Assembly (NCBI RefSeq): GCF_900215465.1
Contig: NZ_OBEH01000005.1
Location: 62,001 to 126,000 of the forward strand
DNA length: 64,000 nucleotides
Direction of reading: 5' to 3'
From: Flagellimonas pacifica
Lineage (GTDB): Bacteria; Bacteroidota; Bacteroidia; Flavobacteriales; Flavobacteriaceae
The translations under genes and the position numbers were made by a program. This document shows, piece by piece, positions 44,730 to 54,010 of this stretch. The notes under the pieces are model-generated. The model saw only the letters and a list, made by a program, of their open reading frames with translations, did not search any database and had not been told where the DNA came from. Position 1 is the stretch's first letter; every line of letters begins with the position of its first letter.

Positions 44730-44791
44730 CCAACAAAAACCAGCCATTCACAACAATAATTGAACGACCACAAAAAGTAGGATTATATTTA
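44730..44791 (+). promoter_or_regulatory. Activator-type promoter of rmlBACD (site 3)
   Basis: CCAACA (44730-44735) and ACAACA (44750-44755) are 20 bp apart; -7 box TATATTTA (44784-44791) starts 34 bp after the second. The first repeat and following bases, CCAACAAAAAC, closely resemble those of the H-NOX promoter (CTAACAAAAAT). A -33-like TTG is present at 44760-44762, with 21 bp to the -7 box. Confidence 0.65.
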
Positions 44792-44821
44792 CAAATAGAG
44801 TAATACAAAAGCACAATCTGC

Positions 44822-45856
44822 ATGACAAATATTTTAGTTACGGGAGGGGCGGGGTTCATAGGATCCAACTTTGTTCCCTATTTCTTGGAAGCAAATCTTG
44901 ATGTTCATCTGGTCAATATTGATGCGCTTACCTATGCTGGTGATTTAAATAACTTGAGAGAGGTAGAAAATCATGATAGATACACTTTTATAAAAGGGGA
45001 CATTTGTGATAGGCAACTCATTGAAAAGATTTTTGAAAAATATGATATACAAGGAGTTATACATTTTGCTGCAGAATCGCATGTGGATAATTCCATAACC
45101 AATCCAGATGCATTTATGCAAACCAACATTTTAGGGACATTCAATCTGATTGATGTTGCCAAAAAACATTGGATGGTTAGTCCTGGAGTGTATAAGGAAG
45201 CCTATAAAAATTCAAGATTTCATCATGTATCTACCGATGAGGTCTATGGAACTTTGGGAAAAGAAGGTTTGTTCATGGAAACAACCCCCTATGCGCCCAA
45301 CAGTCCGTACAGTGCTTCCAAAGCATCTTCAGATTTTATTGTGAGAAGCTATCACCATACCTATGGTATGAACGTAGTGACTACCAATTGTTCCAACAAT
45401 TATGGACCAAAACAACATGATGAAAAATTGATTCCTACCATAATTAGAAAAGCATTGGCTGGTGAATCTATCCCCATATACGGAGATGGTTCCAATATTA
45501 GGGACTGGTTGTACGTTTTAGACCATTGTAAGGGTATTGCCCTCGCTTATGATAAAGGGGTTTCTGGTGAGACCTATAATATTGGAGGAAGAAACGAAAG
45601 AAACAATCTGTACATAGCCCAAACGGTTTGTGAGATTTTGGATAAAAAGCATTCAAGGCCTAAAGGATCGTATAAGGATTTGATCACTTATGTGAAGGAT
45701 CGGGCTGGGCATGATTTTAGATATGCCATTGACGCTTCAAAAATTGAGAATGATTTGGGATGGGAGGCCGATGAAAATTTTGAAAGCGGTATTGACAAGA
45801 CCATCGATTGGTATTTCAACAAGTTCATCCATAACAAGTCCAAAAGTTTGGCCTAA
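44822..45856 (+). CDS. rfbB: dTDP-glucose 4,6-dehydratase
   Basis: A 344-residue SDR enzyme for the second step of dTDP-L-rhamnose synthesis. GGAGFIGS (8-15), [19 protein letters not shown] and the catalytic Tyr163-x3-Lys167 (YSASK) are diagnostic. First gene of the rmlBACD unit. Confidence 0.97.
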   Translation: MTNILVTGGAGFIGSNFVPYFLEANLDVHLVNIDALTYAGDLNNLREVENHDRYTFIKGDICDRQLIEKIFEKYDIQGVIHFAAESHVDNSITNPDAFMQTNILGTFNLIDVAKKHWMVSPGVYKEAYKNSRFHHVSTDEVYGTLGKEGLFMETTPYAPNSPYSASKASSDFIVRSYHHTYGMNVVTTNCSNNYGPKQHDEKLIPTIIRKALAGESIPIYGDGSNIRDWLYVLDHCKGIALAYDKGVSGETYNIGGRNERNNLYIAQTVCEILDKKHSRPKGSYKDLITYVKDRAGHDFRYAIDASKIENDLGWEADENFESGIDKTIDWYFNKFIHNKSKSLA

Positions 45857-45869
45857 TAAAACCAACGAG

Positions 45870-46730
45870 ATGAAAGGAATAATTTTAGCAGGAGGATCAG
45901 GAACACGGTTGCACCCCATCACATTGGCGGTAAGTAAGCAACTGATGCCTGTATATGACAAACCCATGATCTATTACCCGCTTTCAACTTTGATTGAATC
46001 GGGAATTTGGGAAATACTCATTATCTCTACCCCTCACGATTTACCCATGTTCCAACACTTGTTGGGTGATGGTAGGAAATATGGCTGTAGGTTTGAATAT
46101 GCTGTTCAAGATGAGCCCAATGGTTTGGCAGAAGCCTTTATTATTGGAGAAAAATTTATTGGAGATGACAAGGTGGCCCTAATTCTGGGAGACAACATTT
46201 TCTATGGAACGGGATTGGAAGAATTGTTGCAATCCAACAACGACCCTGATGGAGGTATTATCTATGCATATCATGTAAATGATCCCGAGCGATATGGGGT
46301 TGTTGAGTTCAATGAAGAAGGAAAGGTGATTTCAATTGAAGAAAAACCGAAAAAACCTAAATCGAACTATGCAGTTCCAGGTATTTATTTTTATGATAAT
46401 GAGGTAGTGGAAATTGCAAAGAACATTCTGCCTAGTGCAAGGGGGGAATTGGAGATAACCGACATTAACCAGGAGTATTTAAGAAGAGGTAAGCTCAAAG
46501 TGAGCATAATGGATAGGGGTACAGCTTGGTTGGACACCGGAACCTTTCAATCTTTAATGCAAGCTTCACAGTTTGTTCAGGTTATTGAGGAAAGACAAGG
46601 CCTTAAAATAGGGGCTATTGAATCTTCGGCCTATAAAATGGGCTTCATTACCAAAAATCAATTTAAGAAGCTTACCGAACCCTTTTTGAAGAGTGGTTAT
46701 AGTAAGCGATTGTTAGAAGTTTTAACATAG
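45870..46730 (+). CDS. rfbA: Glucose-1-phosphate thymidylyltransferase
   Basis: RmlA links glucose-1-phosphate to dTTP. A 286-residue enzyme starting [18 protein letters not shown], the signature nucleotidyltransferase motif; a longer in-frame start at 45711 would overlap rfbB by 146 bp and is rejected. [13 protein letters not shown] and [20 protein letters not shown] are also typical. Starts 13 bp after rfbB. Confidence 0.97.
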   Translation: MKGIILAGGSGTRLHPITLAVSKQLMPVYDKPMIYYPLSTLIESGIWEILIISTPHDLPMFQHLLGDGRKYGCRFEYAVQDEPNGLAEAFIIGEKFIGDDKVALILGDNIFYGTGLEELLQSNNDPDGGIIYAYHVNDPERYGVVEFNEEGKVISIEEKPKKPKSNYAVPGIYFYDNEVVEIAKNILPSARGELEITDINQEYLRRGKLKVSIMDRGTAWLDTGTFQSLMQASQFVQVIEERQGLKIGAIESSAYKMGFITKNQFKKLTEPFLKSGYSKRLLEVLT

Positions 46731-46733
46731 ACG

Positions 46734-47282
46734 ATGGAAATACACAAGACCGAAATAGAGGGTTGTTTTATCATAGAACCCAAAATCTTTGAAGATAAAA
46801 GAGGGTATTTCTTTGAAAGTTACAACCAAGAAAAATTTGAGTTGTTGACCAACGCAAAGCCATTTTTTGTGCAGGACAATGAATCTATGTCCACAAAAGG
46901 AGTGCTGAGAGGCCTTCATTTTCAAAAAGGGGAGCATGCCCAGGCCAAGTTGGTACGTGTACTGGATGGTGAAGTCCTAGATGTTGCTGTTGATGTTAGG
47001 CCAGGTTCCAAAACTTTTGGAAAGGTGGTTTCTACGTTACTTTCCTCAAACAATAAAAAACAAATGTTCATTCCTCGTGGTTGTGCCCATGGTTTTGTGA
47101 CTTTGAGTGATACGGCTAAGTTTTCGTATAAGTGCGATAATTTTTATAATGCCGAATCTGAAGGAGGAATCATATACAATGACCCAACCTTTAAAATCAA
47201 CTGGGTTTTGGATGAAGAAGAATTGATCATTTCAGAAAAAGACAAGTATTTACCCGTTTTTAAAGAAGCGGTTCCCCATTAA
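46734..47282 (+). CDS. rfbC: dTDP-4-dehydrorhamnose 3,5-epimerase
   Basis: A 182-residue RmlC cupin. The conserved VLRGLHFQKG, RVLDGEVLDVAVDVRPGSKTFG and CAHGFVTLSDTAKFSYKC blocks, with the active-site His and Tyr, are visible. It starts 3 bp after rfbA. Confidence 0.97.
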   Translation: MEIHKTEIEGCFIIEPKIFEDKRGYFFESYNQEKFELLTNAKPFFVQDNESMSTKGVLRGLHFQKGEHAQAKLVRVLDGEVLDVAVDVRPGSKTFGKVVSTLLSSNNKKQMFIPRGCAHGFVTLSDTAKFSYKCDNFYNAESEGGIIYNDPTFKINWVLDEEELIISEKDKYLPVFKEAVPH

Positions 47283-47297
47283 TTATATATTGGAAGC

Positions 47298-48167
47298 ATG
47301 AAGATATTGGTAACTGGAGCATCAGGACAATTGGGAAGCACATTTAAATCTATTGCTGCCCAAGGGCGGGCAAAAGATTTAGAATTTGTTTTTAAATCCT
47401 CAGCAGAATTGGATATTACCGATTTTGATGCCGTTCATGAGGAGTTGACAGGTTCTAATTATGCATATTGTATCAACTGTGCAGCTTTTACCAATGTGGA
47501 CAAGGCCGAAGCTGATAATGATTTGGCTTATCGCGTCAACGTAACTGGAGCGCGAAATTTAGCACTAAACTGCAATGAGAGCAGCACCGTGTTGATTCAT
47601 ATTTCCACTGATTTTGTTTTTGACGGATTTTTGAATACACCGTATTTAGAAGAAGATATTGCCAGGCCCATTGGGTTTTATGGCGATACCAAATACAAAG
47701 GAGAACGAGCCGTAATCAATAATCTGGAAGAGCATTTCATCATCAGGACATCTTGGTTGTATTCGGAATATGGTCACAACTTCATGAAGACCATGCTCAA
47801 ACTTGGTGCAGAAAGAGATGGACTTTCCGTAGTATATGATCAGGTGGGGACACCAACCTACGCACTGGATTTGGCCAATGTGGTTTTACATATCATCAAA
47901 GCGCACAGTATAGATTATGGAGTGTACAACTATAGCAATGAAGGAGTAGCAAGCTGGTATGACTTTGCCAATGAAATTTTTCAACAGTACAAAATAGATA
48001 TCGATCTAAAACCTATTCGATCGGAGGAATACCCAATGCCGGCTGAACGACCAAAATTTAGTGTCCTGGATAAATCCAAAATCAAGAATACTTTTGAACT
48101 TGAAATTCCGCATTGGAAAGACAGTCTTGCCGTTGCCTTGAAGGCATATTCCAAAATCAATATATAA
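47298..48167 (+). CDS. rfbD: dTDP-4-dehydrorhamnose reductase
   Basis: A 289-residue RmlD SDR enzyme that finishes dTDP-L-rhamnose. GASGQLGS (residues 7-14), NCAAFTNVDKAE, STDFVFDG and the YGDTKYKGE catalytic block are present. Last gene of the rhamnose unit; it is convergent with the serine hydrolase gene. Confidence 0.97.
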   Translation: MKILVTGASGQLGSTFKSIAAQGRAKDLEFVFKSSAELDITDFDAVHEELTGSNYAYCINCAAFTNVDKAEADNDLAYRVNVTGARNLALNCNESSTVLIHISTDFVFDGFLNTPYLEEDIARPIGFYGDTKYKGERAVINNLEEHFIIRTSWLYSEYGHNFMKTMLKLGAERDGLSVVYDQVGTPTYALDLANVVLHIIKAHSIDYGVYNYSNEGVASWYDFANEIFQQYKIDIDLKPIRSEEYPMPAERPKFSVLDKSKIKNTFELEIPHWKDSLAVALKAYSKINI

Positions 48168-48236
48168 TAAGATTGTTACTTAGTGCACTGTCTAAGTTGC
48201 ACTTGTCAGTTTGTATATAATTAATTATACACGTTG

Positions 48237-49316
48237 TTACCTACTGGTTTTATCTAGCATAGCTGGAATAATAAAATCATTCATAATTTCATCGGTAATA
48301 TTATGCGCATTTCTATTTCTATAGTTCGTAGTGGTTATAACAACGGATAAACCCAATTCTGGGTTTGCTAGAACTTTATTGCCACCAGTACCGGACATGA
48401 AGAAAGATTTATATTTTTTATCCTTACCAAAGTTTTTTAACCAAAACAGATAGCCATATTCAGCATCATAAGCTTCGAGTTTTGTTGTTGTTGCTTTTTC
48501 TATCCAAGACGAAGAAATAATTTGCTTCCCATTCCATTGTCCTTTGTTTAAGCATAATTGAATTAGTTTCAAAAGATCCCGACTTCTATACTCACTACCT
48601 CCGGCGGTATTTAATAGATTGGATGGTGTGTAATGCAAGTTATAATCTTTAATAGCTAAAGGTTCAAAAAGGTTTTTCTTTGCAAATTCAACTAAATTAC
48701 TTTTAATGGCACTTTGTAAAATTTCAGCGACTAAAGCAGCTCCAGCGCTACAATAACTAAATGCGCGACCATAAGGTCGATCTTTAGGTTTAGGTCCCCA
48801 GGGATAAGAATAAACCGGAAGGTCCAAATAAAATTTAGCCCAATCTTCTATGATATACATCCGTTCTTCGTTACCTCTGGAAAAACGATTGGAATCGTTG
48901 CATTCTACAATAGAACTCATAGTTAAGAGATCTTCTATCGTAATTTCTTCTTTGCGCTTATCCGGATTTTTTACCGGAAGTTTATGTTGCAGGTAGTCGA
49001 AAATTTTATCGTTTTCGGAAGTAATATACCCTTTGTCTATCGCTATTCCTGTTAATAAAGTTGCCATGGTTTTAGTAACAGAACGAGTATTATGCTTAGA
49101 ATTAACATCATTTTCGTTGTAATACTTTTCAAATAAGACATTGCCATCTTTAGCTATTAAAATACTTGTGATACGCTCATATTTTCCAGAAGAAACAACA
49201 CTATCCATCTTATTTAATAGCGGAATATTACTTTTATTAGTTTTAGAAAAATTGAGCTGGGCATTAGCAGGTAGTACACATAAAAAGAAAACTATTGTTA
49301 CAAGTGTAAATTTCAT
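48237..49316 (-). CDS. Exported serine hydrolase (class C beta-lactamase-like)
   Basis: A 359-residue exported protein, signal peptide MKFTLVTIVFFLCVLPANAQ. The SxxK motif is Ser79-Val-Thr-Lys82; a Tyr188-x-Ser190 (FSYCSAGA) stands where class C enzymes have YxN; MSGTGG corresponds to the KTG region. Such proteins are esterases or peptidases more often than antibiotic-degrading enzymes. An AraC-family regulator lies 71 bp upstream on the same strand. Confidence 0.88.
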   Translation of the reverse strand: MKFTLVTIVFFLCVLPANAQLNFSKTNKSNIPLLNKMDSVVSSGKYERITSILIAKDGNVLFEKYYNENDVNSKHNTRSVTKTMATLLTGIAIDKGYITSENDKIFDYLQHKLPVKNPDKRKEEITIEDLLTMSSIVECNDSNRFSRGNEERMYIIEDWAKFYLDLPVYSYPWGPKPKDRPYGRAFSYCSAGAALVAEILQSAIKSNLVEFAKKNLFEPLAIKDYNLHYTPSNLLNTAGGSEYRSRDLLKLIQLCLNKGQWNGKQIISSSWIEKATTTKLEAYDAEYGYLFWLKNFGKDKKYKSFFMSGTGGNKVLANPELGLSVVITTTNYRNRNAHNITDEIMNDFIIPAMLDKTSR

Positions 49317-49387
49317 ATTTCATTTTTTAATTAATGAATCATCAAACTTAGAGAATACGATGACTACTTAATAGAATGAAATTAACA

Positions 49388-50200
49388 TTATAAACTTTTA
49401 GTAATATTTTTTCGATACGTGCTTAGAGTAATATTGAAAATCGATTTAAATACACGATTAAAATGACTTTGGTCTGAAAAACCTGTTTCGTAAGCTATTT
49501 CGGTTAGTGAATTCTTTGGGTTTAGAAGCAGTGGAATGGCTTTTTTAATTTTATGTTGTCTTATATATTCACCAAGACTCATTGAAAGGTGTTTTGAGGC
49601 AGCTCTTGAGATATGTACAGGATGTACGTTTAGCTCATTTGATAAATAATCAAGACTTAGCGTAGAAGTATCATAATGTAGTAATTCTTTTAAGTCATCT
49701 ACCCAGTTTGGATTCTTTTGGGCGTTAAATTCCTTTAAGTTGCTCAACGCTTCACAGATTTGAAGTAATAAAACTTCAACAGACACATCACTGTAATTAT
49801 CTGAAATTAAAAACTCATGATATACCCTTGCAAAAAGTAAGTGCAATTCCGGGTTTTCAATTAGTTGACTACCTTCCCATAAGTTGAGTGGTATGCCGTT
49901 TTCTTTAAGCCATTTTCTTTCAAATTCCAGATGAAAACCACTAGCCTCAGCGGAATGTTTAGAGCCATAATGAGCTTCTTCCCAATTATTGAACATTAAA
50001 CTTCCAGCAGGACATAATGATTTCACTTTACTATTGCAATCCTTCATATTACCATTTAGTACATACATGAAATAAGGGTTTTCATGATAATGCCATGGAG
50101 TTCTAACTTCATGATAGTCATATTTGGTCAATAAAATACCATTAAATGCCATCTCTGAGTTTAAGCTACCATAATATTTTCCTTTAGTTGAGATTTTCAT
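49388..50200 (-). CDS. AraC-family transcriptional regulator
   Basis: A 270-residue regulator. The N-terminal cupin-like sensor (HYHENPYFMYVLNGNMKDC, CPAGSLMFNNWEEAHYG) is followed by the C-terminal pair of helix-turn-helix motifs (about 170-265; VHISRAASKHLSMSLGEYIRQ and LTEIAYETGFSDQSHFNRVFKSIFN). It probably regulates the hydrolase downstream. The effector is unknown. Confidence 0.92.
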   Translation of the reverse strand: MKISTKGKYYGSLNSEMAFNGILLTKYDYHEVRTPWHYHENPYFMYVLNGNMKDCNSKVKSLCPAGSLMFNNWEEAHYGSKHSAEASGFHLEFERKWLKENGIPLNLWEGSQLIENPELHLLFARVYHEFLISDNYSDVSVEVLLLQICEALSNLKEFNAQKNPNWVDDLKELLHYDTSTLSLDYLSNELNVHPVHISRAASKHLSMSLGEYIRQHKIKKAIPLLLNPKNSLTEIAYETGFSDQSHFNRVFKSIFNITLSTYRKNITKSL

Positions 50201-50415
50201 TTTATAAACGGCTTATTGACCAAAACAATGTTTAGACCAAAATAGTTGATAAAGGTGAGGCTTTTTATAGTTTGAAAATAAATGCCAAAAACTCTCATAA
50301 TTTAATCTGTTCATGTTTTTTCAACTTGTAGGTAACTAAGGATATGAATCGTTTTATTGTCTTAAATCCAACGATAAGTGAAATTTGGGAAATTTAACTT
50401 AGAATTCAAAGTCAA

Positions 50416-51516
50416 CTATAGACCTTTTATCTGAACCTTATGAAATGAATCTGCCTGTAGTTTAAGCAATTCTTCTGCTTTTTCCTTTTTGTAACGATAT
50501 AGTTCTTCTTCGTTTTTAATATCCTCGTAGATTTTTTGATTAAGCTCACCATCTGTCGAGAACAGTAATTTACGTTGCGCTACTTTTTGGGCCACCCAGG
50601 TTGCAACGACGCTTTCTTGTTCTTCAAATTTATAATCATATTCTCCTTTGGGAGCCAGAAGTTTGGCTATGATAGGAGCCGTTTCAATGGCTAAAAACAA
50701 GAGAAAAATAAAAAAGGACGGAAACCATGGCAGTTTGCCCAATGCATTGATACGTGCCATAAGCCCGTCAAAACCATCTATAATAGGTTGTGAACCAGCA
50801 ACTACTTTTTCGTATTCCGTATTTAAACTTGCGATTTGGGCTTCTATATCAATAATCTTTGCTGAATTTGTTTCTTTGAGTTGTTGCAGTTCAGCCAAAT
50901 ACGCATCATGCTTTTCACGCTTTTCCTTATAAACTGGACCTTTTCCAAGTAAGCCAGTTCCGGCAGTTCCTTCAGCTTCTGAAATATAAGTGTCGTAAAG
51001 TGCATTGGTTTCAGCTTCTTTCTCCGCTATTTCGGTTTTTAAAGTTGAAATATCTTGATTGAGACCTTGAATCTTAGGGGTATACTGCAAAGCCAGTTGC
51101 TCTTTGTTGGCCAATGTCATTGCATTTTTCTCCTCCAATAAAACCTGATTGATTTCCTTCTCAAAAATCTTCATTTCAAGCGGCTTGGAAATCACTACGG
51201 CAATAATCGTTGCCAATATAATTCGTGGTGTAGCCTGGAGCAGTTCACTTTTAAAATTATCTCGCTTTTTAATCGTGGAAACGATATAACGGTCCAGATT
51301 GAATATCAACATTCCCCAAATCAAACCAAAGAAGATGGAAGTATAGATATTGTCAAAAACGGTATAAAGGGCATAGCCACTTGCCACAAATGCCATGACA
51401 GCTGTAAAAAATACGGTGGCACCGATACCGGCGTATTTGTTGCGTTCCCCGTTGGAACAAGTGTCTAAAATTTGGGTGTCCGCTCCTGAGCAGAAAATAA
51501 AAAAGCGTTGTAACAT
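50416..51516 (-). CDS. DUF4407 membrane protein
   Basis: A 366-residue protein with four membrane segments (about 27-50, 55-75, 95-113 and 255-275) and a large coiled-coil-rich domain (about 118-245) between the third and fourth. The family signature includes FCSGADTQILDTCSNGERNKYAGIGATVFFTA and GLIWGMLIFNLDRYIV. The function of DUF4407 is unknown. Confidence 0.88.
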   Translation of the reverse strand: MLQRFFIFCSGADTQILDTCSNGERNKYAGIGATVFFTAVMAFVASGYALYTVFDNIYTSIFFGLIWGMLIFNLDRYIVSTIKKRDNFKSELLQATPRIILATIIAVVISKPLEMKIFEKEINQVLLEEKNAMTLANKEQLALQYTPKIQGLNQDISTLKTEIAEKEAETNALYDTYISEAEGTAGTGLLGKGPVYKEKREKHDAYLAELQQLKETNSAKIIDIEAQIASLNTEYEKVVAGSQPIIDGFDGLMARINALGKLPWFPSFFIFLLFLAIETAPIIAKLLAPKGEYDYKFEEQESVVATWVAQKVAQRKLLFSTDGELNQKIYEDIKNEEELYRYKKEKAEELLKLQADSFHKVQIKGL

Positions 51517-51579
51517 GATAGTGTTCGTTTGGTTCTTGATTGACTATTAGAACGCAGATTCTATGGATTTGTTACAATT

Positions 51580-51601
51580 AAAGCCCTGATTTCAGGGCTT
51601 T
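51580..51601 (-). terminator. Hairpin terminator after the second M56 gene
   Basis: AAAGCCCTGA (51580-51589) and TCAGGGCTTT (51592-51601) are perfect complements. On the minus strand it lies about 20 bp after the M56 stop codon. The T-run is weak. Confidence 0.6.
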
Positions 51602-51620
51602 AACGTTTGATTGGGAAATT

Positions 51621-53549
51621 TTACGGATTAACAACAATGGGGTCTTTGGAGATTTTTATCATTGGTTTTCCGCTTTTGGAATCTCTTCTTGAATCAATGT
51701 TTAAACTCCTATTGGCTTCAACAACGTTTATGGCCTTTTCAGCACTGATCTGTTTTCCTTCATAATAAAAAACAGCTCCTTTTTTAGCCATTTTAATAAC
51801 ATGTTCTAAAGGTGTTGGGGGAGTTGGAACTTTAATTATCTTATCACTTGAAGGTGGTGGTGGAAGTTCTTTCATCTCTTGGTTGTGTGAAACTCTTGGA
51901 GGTGTTGGTGGCTCAGGAAAATTGGGAAAAGACTCAGCATCTTTTCGTTGTTTCTCTGACATCATATTATAAATGTAGGTAAGGTGATTTACATCTTTTA
52001 AAGATATTCTCATGTTGTTTTTTGGCATATCGTTATAGTGTTTGGCCAATTTGTTATACTCGGCCATTTGCTCTCTGGTTGCGCTTTGTTGAGGCGGTTC
52101 TGGAAAATTGGGAAAAGGTTCGGCATCTTTTCTTTGTTTCTCTGACATCAAATTATAGATGTAGGTGAGGCGATTTACATCTTTTAAGGATATTCTCATG
52201 TTGTTTTTTGGCATATCGTTATAGCGCTTAGCTAGATGGTTGTATTCTGCCATTTGTTTTCGAGAAGCACCTTCTTGCATTTTTGGAGTGTTAATTCCTG
52301 AAAGCGTTTTGCCATCATCTAGTTTTACATGGAAGGTATCCTTTGCTATGAATCCAGTTCCCTTGAAGGTTGCATCTAAATCTTTCTCGTTGATTATTAT
52401 GCTGTCAGCCATAATCATAGTAAGTGAAACCTTGGTTTTTGAGAGCTGTTTTTTTATAGCTGTCAAAAGTTTGATATTTAAATGACCTTCCGCTTCTAGA
52501 TGAACTTTTGATTTAGAAGGATTATTTGAATCATTGGATTCCAATATACTGTTGAGTGCGGCTGAAAGATTTTCAAGTTTGGTAACTTTACCATCAACAA
52601 ATATTTCCTGTTTAGTGTTGATTTTGATTTTAATAGGGTAATCTTCAGAAATGGCAGTACTGGGGTCCGAAATTATAGTAATGGTTTTTTTATCGCTAAA
52701 TCCATAAAGCAATAAGGAGAACAGGGGAAACAATAGCAAGCTTCGGATTAAAACTGATTTTTTTGATGTTTTTGTTTTCATGATTGTTATACGTTTTTTG
52801 ATTGATGAATAATTGATAGCATTGGGCAATGCAGGCTGAAATTGTTTATCGATACTTGAAAATGATAATAAAGTGTTTTGATAAGTAACGGCATCTATAT
52901 TTTTGGACAATACTTCTTGGTCCGCCAAAAACTCATGATTTAATTTGATTACTTTTTTGAAGAGAAATACAAGGGGATTAAACCACAATACAACTTGCAG
53001 TAGCTCAATAAAAATAACATCCAGACTATGTTTTTGAGTTGCATGGGCTTCTTCATGGACCAAAACTTCATGGGGAATTTTATCGCTTTCCATTTTGCTC
53101 TTATTCAGAAAAATGAAATGAAAGAAGGTGTGCGGAGGCATTTTTTCTTCCAACAATACTTTAGTATGATTTTTATACCTTTTCCTTGGATTTGTGCGAA
53201 TGCGTTTTACAATTTGGACGAGGTTATTAAAGAACTTAAATCCAAAGAAAGCCACTCCAATATAATAGATTGACCATATAAAAGAGGTAAAATCCAAAGG
53301 TGGGACAGATGTATTTACAGCTTCCACGATTTCTCCAGCATTTAATGCATTTTGAGTATTTACTTCCTGCTGAAAGGTTACCGTTATAGATTCAACAAAA
53401 ACCAATAATGGAATTATTAGTGATACGATGAGAGAACCGATCAAATAGAATCTTTTAAACCGGTGCATTCGCTCTCTTTCTAAAAACACCTTGTAAAACA
53501 GCAATAGAATGGCCAAGCAGGCGGCGGATTTTAAAATATAGGTTAACAT
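51621..53549 (-). CDS. BlaR1-type M56 peptidase with tandem internal repeat
   Basis: A 642-residue membrane sensor. Four N-terminal membrane segments frame the M56 domain with His165-Glu166-x2-His169 (VHEEAHATQKHS) and KLNHEFLADQ. A further TM (about 268-285; SLLLFPLFSLLLYGF) leads to a periplasmic part with two copies of a 62-residue repeat (MAEYNxLAKxYNDMPKNNMR, then ISLKDVN and EKQRKDAExFPNFPEPP) and a Pro-rich stretch. Unlike the M56 protein at 4932 it has no TonB-C domain. It follows blaI by 2 bp. Confidence 0.9.
   Translation of the reverse strand: MLTYILKSAACLAILLLFYKVFLERERMHRFKRFYLIGSLIVSLIIPLLVFVESITVTFQQEVNTQNALNAGEIVEAVNTSVPPLDFTSFIWSIYYIGVAFFGFKFFNNLVQIVKRIRTNPRKRYKNHTKVLLEEKMPPHTFFHFIFLNKSKMESDKIPHEVLVHEEAHATQKHSLDVIFIELLQVVLWFNPLVFLFKKVIKLNHEFLADQEVLSKNIDAVTYQNTLLSFSSIDKQFQPALPNAINYSSIKKRITIMKTKTSKKSVLIRSLLLFPLFSLLLYGFSDKKTITIISDPSTAISEDYPIKIKINTKQEIFVDGKVTKLENLSAALNSILESNDSNNPSKSKVHLEAEGHLNIKLLTAIKKQLSKTKVSLTMIMADSIIINEKDLDATFKGTGFIAKDTFHVKLDDGKTLSGINTPKMQEGASRKQMAEYNHLAKRYNDMPKNNMRISLKDVNRLTYIYNLMSEKQRKDAEPFPNFPEPPQQSATREQMAEYNKLAKHYNDMPKNNMRISLKDVNHLTYIYNMMSEKQRKDAESFPNFPEPPTPPRVSHNQEMKELPPPPSSDKIIKVPTPPTPLEHVIKMAKKGAVFYYEGKQISAEKAINVVEANRSLNIDSRRDSKSGKPMIKISKDPIVVNP
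51916..52287 (-). repeat. Tandem 186-bp repeat inside the M56 gene
   Basis: Two consecutive 186-bp copies (51916-52101 and 52102-52287), encoding 62 residues each. The DNA copies are nearly identical through LAKxYNDMPKNNMRISLK and the NFPEPP end, so the duplication is recent or maintained by gene conversion. It repeats a periplasmic piece, with YNDMPKNNMR at its core. Confidence 0.85.
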
Positions 53550-53551
53550 GA

Positions 53552-53917
53552 CTACTTTCTTTTTATTTGGTCATCTATAAGTGTTCTTAAGGACTCAAGT
53601 TCTTCCTTACTCAGATTGGTTTCCTTGGTGAAAAAGGAAGCAAACTGGCTTGGGCTGTCCTCAAAAAAATTCTTGATAAGACCTTTTACATGTTTGGAAA
53701 AATAATCTTGTTTTTTAACCAATGGGTAATACTCCCTGGATCTACCAAAACTTTTGTAGGCCACATAACCTTTATCAATCATCCTTTTTAAAAGGGTTGC
53801 GACCGTTGTGGTGGCTGGTTTGGGCTCTGGATATGCATCAAGAAGATCCTTCATGAAAGCTTTTCGCTGTTTCCAGATGATATTCATGAGCTCTTCTTCG
53901 GATTTTGACAAGGACAT
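53552..53917 (-). CDS. BlaI/MecI-family transcriptional repressor
   Basis: A 121-residue BlaI-type repressor: LSKSEEELMNIIWKQRKAFM, TTTVATLLKRMIDKGYVAYKSFGRSREYYPLVKK, and a C-terminal helical dimer domain (about 80-121). Two BlaI-type dyads overlap its -33 and -7 boxes. It is the first gene of the blaI/M56 unit; only 2 bp separate the two. Confidence 0.94.
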   Translation of the reverse strand: MSLSKSEEELMNIIWKQRKAFMKDLLDAYPEPKPATTTVATLLKRMIDKGYVAYKSFGRSREYYPLVKKQDYFSKHVKGLIKNFFEDSPSQFASFFTKETNLSKEELESLRTLIDDQIKRK

Positions 53918-53940
53918 GTTCTATAGAGTTAGAATTAACT

Positions 53941-53980
53941 CTACAAACATAGAATAATAATTTAAATTCTACAAGTGTAG
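53941..53980 (-). promoter_or_regulatory. Two BlaI-type operators over the -33 and -7 boxes
   Basis: CTACAAGTGTAG (53969-53980) is a CTACA-N2-TGTAG dyad, the classic TACAnnTGTA form of BlaI/MecI operators. CTACAAACATAG (53941-53952) is a degenerate second copy. On the minus strand the -33 TTG (53974-53972) is inside the first and the -7 box TATGTTTG (53951-53944) inside the second, with a 20-bp spacer. Binding would shut this promoter. Confidence 0.8.
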
Positions 53981-54010
53981 AGTTTAAATTATTTGGAAAA
54001 ATCTCAGGAT

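Noticed and set aside
45711..45869. Longer rfbA start reaching into rfbB
   Set aside because: The added 53 residues come from rfbB sequence in another frame; [13 protein letters not shown] at 45870 is the family start.
48237..49316. Antibiotic-resistance beta-lactamase
   Set aside because: Motifs are those of the wider serine hydrolase family, with YCS in place of YxN; context gives no resistance link.
51916..52287. CRISPR-like repeat
   Set aside because: The repeat is 186 bp, in frame, without spacers, and codes for a protein repeat.
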